Assembly: GCA_937926065.1 (NCBI GenBank)
Contig: CALANM010000129.1
Location: 1-39,467 of the forward strand
DNA from: an uncultured Microbacterium sp.
Lineage (GTDB): Bacteria; Actinomycetota; Actinomycetes; Actinomycetales; Microbacteriaceae
DNA length: 39,467 bases
Direction of reading: 5' to 3'
The stretch's first letter is position 1; every line of letters starts with the position of its first letter. Shown here piece by piece: positions 38,952 to 39,467 of the stretch. The notes under the pieces were generated by a model. That model was not told the origin of the DNA. It saw only the letters and a program-made list of their open reading frames with translations, and did not search any database. The translations under genes and the position numbers were made by a program.

Positions 38952-39467
38952 TCAGACGGTGACCAGCGTGCCGATGGACTCCCCCAGCAGCGCGCTCGTG
39001 ACGTTGCCGGCGGGCTCCATGCCGAACACGCGCATATCGATCCTGTTGTCCATGCAGAGGCTGAAGGCGGTCGAGTCGACGACCTTGAGTCCGCGCTGGA
39101 GGGCGTCGTTGTAGGTCAGCCGATCAAGCTTGACTGCCGAGGGGTCGACTCGCGGATCGGCGGTGTACACGCCATCGACGCCGTTCTTGGCGACGAGGAC
39201 CTCGTCGGCGCCGATCTCAAGAGCACGCTGCGCCGCGACCGTGTCGGTCGAGAAGTACGGAAGTCCCGCGCCGGCACCGAAGATCACGATGCGGCCCTTC
39301 TCCATGTGCCGCTCGGCGCGACGGGGAATGTAGGGCTCGGCGACCTGAGTCATCGAGATGGCGGACTGCACGCGCGTAGCCGCCCCGGCCTGCTCGAGGA
39401 AGTCCTGGAGGGCGAGGGCGTTCATGACCGTGCCCAGCATGCCCATGTAGTCAGCGCGGCCGCGGTC
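38952..39467 (-). CDS. pyrH: Uridylate kinase PyrH, 5' part outside the window
   Basis: UMP kinase, making UDP for nucleotide and cell-wall synthesis. 171 residues of the C-terminal two thirds are visible and the frame is open to the window edge; full PyrH has about 240 aa. Signatures: DYMGMLGTVMNALALQD, IVIFGAGAGLPYFSTDT, LVAKNGVDGVYTADPR and a C-terminal MRVFGMEPAGNVTSALLGE. It is the first visible member of pyrH-frr-cdsA, a gene order conserved in bacteria. Confidence 0.96.
   Translation of the reverse strand, partial: DRGRADYMGMLGTVMNALALQDFLEQAGAATRVQSAISMTQVAEPYIPRRAERHMEKGRIVIFGAGAGLPYFSTDTVAAQRALEIGADEVLVAKNGVDGVYTADPRVDPSAVKLDRLTYNDALQRGLKVVDSTAFSLCMDNRIDMRVFGMEPAGNVTSALLGESIGTLVTV

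Noticed and set aside
1..39467. CRISPR arrays, riboswitches, insertion sequences
   Set aside because: No regularly spaced repeats, no transposase-like protein, and leaders are too short for known riboswitches.

Overview
The window is high-GC DNA from an actinobacterium, most likely of the family Microbacteriaceae (Microbacterium or a close relative). The evidence is the GC-rich third codon positions, long antisense open frames, GatCAB, the ClpS-DUF2017 pair, the GlgE maltosyltransferase, a paralogous SSB next to EttA, TANNNT-type promoters and many apparently leaderless genes. The genus is inferred from protein character, not proven. The region is chromosomal and gene-dense. No gap exceeds 300 bases, and I see no insertion sequence, CRISPR array or prophage.

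Layout. 1-3215: the 3' part of an FAD-binding dehydrogenase, an unknown protein, and a TesB acyl-CoA thioesterase. 3255-6587 (minus strand): a paralogous ssb, a small lipoprotein, ettA and a hot-dog thioesterase, an arrangement recalling mycobacterial Rv2478c-Rv2475c. 6760-9390: an 83-aa gene behind a LexA-like box, a MocR-type regulator divergent from a YczE membrane protein, and a 70-aa protein. 9521-11169: tRNA-Arg(UCU), orn, tRNA-His(GUG), and an M23 endopeptidase without a signal peptide. 11271-12399: a coupled operon of zincin metallopeptidase, ClpS and DUF2017. 12412-18038 (minus strand): gatC-gatA-gatB, dinB, a GerW-family protein and a P-loop kinase-like protein. 18104-19822: an acyl-CoA ligase. 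19855-24527 (minus strand): cysteine desulfurase, mnmA, ligA. 24581-30923: glgX, glgE, glgB. 30938-33690 (minus strand): a two-module membrane protein coupled to a thioredoxin-TPR protein. 33862-34941: an AI-2E family permease. 34944-39467 (minus strand): partial pyrH, frr, cdsA, a DivIVA-repeat protein, a lytic-transglycosylase-like protein, a small Cys/His protein and an alpha/beta hydrolase.

How the genes work together. GatCAB makes Gln-tRNA(Gln) and/or Asn-tRNA(Asn). Cysteine desulfurase and MnmA thiolate tRNA wobble uridines. GlgX, GlgE and GlgB remodel alpha-glucan. The zincin, ClpS and DUF2017 may form a proteolysis module. PyrH, Frr, CdsA and the DivIVA-like protein form the usual nucleotide, translation and phospholipid cluster, extended by a possible cell-pole factor. 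A recurring signal is a TANNNT hexamer exactly 6-7 nt before a start codon, which predicts leaderless mRNAs for about eleven genes. I found no wholly new multi-gene system. The best leads are the LexA-controlled small gene, the zincin-ClpS-DUF2017 operon, the MocR/yczE operator, the cytoplasmic M23 enzyme beside tRNA-His, and the four-repeat DivIVA protein coupled to cdsA.
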